Source of the DNA: an uncultured Collinsella sp.
GTDB lineage: Bacteria; Actinomycetota; Coriobacteriia; Coriobacteriales; Coriobacteriaceae
Length of the DNA: 5,263 nucleotides
Assembly (NCBI GenBank): GCA_902489775.1
Contig: CABUBH010000076.1
Location: forward strand, 1-5,263
Direction: 5' to 3'
This document shows, in pieces, positions 4,741 to 5,263 of the stretch (the first letter of the stretch is position 1; every line of letters starts with the position of its first letter). The position numbers and the translations under genes were made by a program. The notes beneath the pieces are model-generated. The model was given only the letters and a program-made list of their open reading frames with translations, ran no database searches and had not been told where the DNA came from.

Positions 4741-5263
4741 ATGGATACCCTCAACGACCTAAACGAGCGCGTCGACGCCTTTGTCGGCACCAGCTCCTTC
4801 GACACGCCGGTCACGGCAAACGACCAAGCCCCCATCGATGTTCCCGCCGAGGTTCACGAGGACATCGTCGCCTCGGTCGATTTTTCCGAGGTCGAGCTCG
4901 CAGACGAGTTCACCGAGCCCCAGGTAGCCGTGACCCCCAACGGACTGCTCCCCATGGAGCCGCTGCCCATCGACGGGCGCCTGCGAAAGGCGGCCCTCCG
5001 CATGCCCGACGGGATCGAGGAGGCCAGCGGCTTTACGCTCTTCGGTCGTCGCATCAAGTCGCTTATCTACACCACCGACGTCGCGGTCATCCGCAACTCC
5101 AACGCCGATGCCGTCTTTGCCGTTTACCCCTTCACGCCGCAGCCCGCCATTACGCAGGCATTGCTGACCGTTGCCGAGTGCCCGGTCTTTGTAGGCGTGG
5201 GCGGCGGAACTACGACCGGTAAGCGCTCCGTACAGATGGCAGCCGTCTCCGAGATGCAGGGTG
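4741..5263 (+). CDS. Protein of unassigned family, N-terminal part (cut by window edge)
   Basis: The frame stays open for 174 codons to the window end with codon use like its neighbours. Residues 1 to about 75 are acidic, low in hydrophobic clusters and rich in Asp, Glu, Pro and Val, so this part is probably flexible. From about residue 78 a folded domain begins: FGRRIKSLIYTTDVAVIRNS, then ADAVFAVYPFTPQPAITQAL, then PVFVGVGGGTTTGKRSV (148-164). The alternating short strands and helices and the VGVGGGTTTGK loop resemble part of a beta/alpha barrel or a phosphate-binding loop. It lacks the spacing of a classical Walker A P-loop (GxxxxGK[ST]): here GGTTTGK is followed by Arg. I have a faint memory of similar coriobacterial proteins labelled generically as hydrolase, but I do not rely on it. 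ATG 4741 follows an in-frame stop at 4726-4728 and is the most upstream start. No signal peptide or membrane segment is visible. Confidence 0.8.
   Translation, partial: MDTLNDLNERVDAFVGTSSFDTPVTANDQAPIDVPAEVHEDIVASVDFSEVELADEFTEPQVAVTPNGLLPMEPLPIDGRLRKAALRMPDGIEEASGFTLFGRRIKSLIYTTDVAVIRNSNADAVFAVYPFTPQPAITQALLTVAECPVFVGVGGGTTTGKRSVQMAAVSEMQG

Overview
The window looks like chromosomal DNA of a high-GC actinobacterium. The GC-ending codon use, the protein styles and the intergenic repeat suggest class Coriobacteriia, Collinsella or a close relative. That assignment is inference from recognition, not from a database search. No phage, insertion sequence, CRISPR array, rRNA or tRNA gene is visible.

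Layout. Positions 1-816 hold a leftward pair: a DUF3267 putative membrane zinc peptidase (247-816) followed after 36 nt by queH, epoxyqueuosine reductase, cut by the left edge (1-210). A 132-nt divergent intergenic region (817-948) separates this pair from a rightward 716-residue protein (949-3099). That protein is plainly built on the methionyl-tRNA synthetase (MetRS) fold, but most of its amino-acid pocket, its KMSKS loop and its anticodon-reading Trp are changed. The gap at 3100-3250 contains a 36-bp perfect inverted repeat made of two palindromic units; it probably ends the MetRS-like transcript. Next comes a 367-residue RsmB/NOP-family RNA m5C methyltransferase (3251-4354). A terminator-like hairpin overlaps its stop codon and the end of a convergent, previously easy-to-miss 56-residue single-pass membrane protein (4379-4549, minus strand). 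After a 191-nt gap (4550-4740) with only promoter and RBS signals, a rightward gene of unassigned function starts at 4741 and runs off the right edge.

Functional theme. Three of the six genes act on RNA or descend from tRNA enzymes (QueH, MetRS-like, m5C methyltransferase), but strand changes and terminator-like structures argue against one operon. Only DUF3267-queH looks co-transcribed. Two genes (816 leftward, 4741 rightward) have a TANNNT -10 element 8-9 nt before ATG and no Shine-Dalgarno, suggesting leaderless mRNAs; the others have clear Shine-Dalgarno sites.

The most unusual item is the MetRS-like protein: it keeps the catalytic scaffold (HFGH, zinc knuckle, API-Y, IGxDN) but lacks residues that define methionine recognition, so it may use another amino acid or do something other than charge tRNA-Met.
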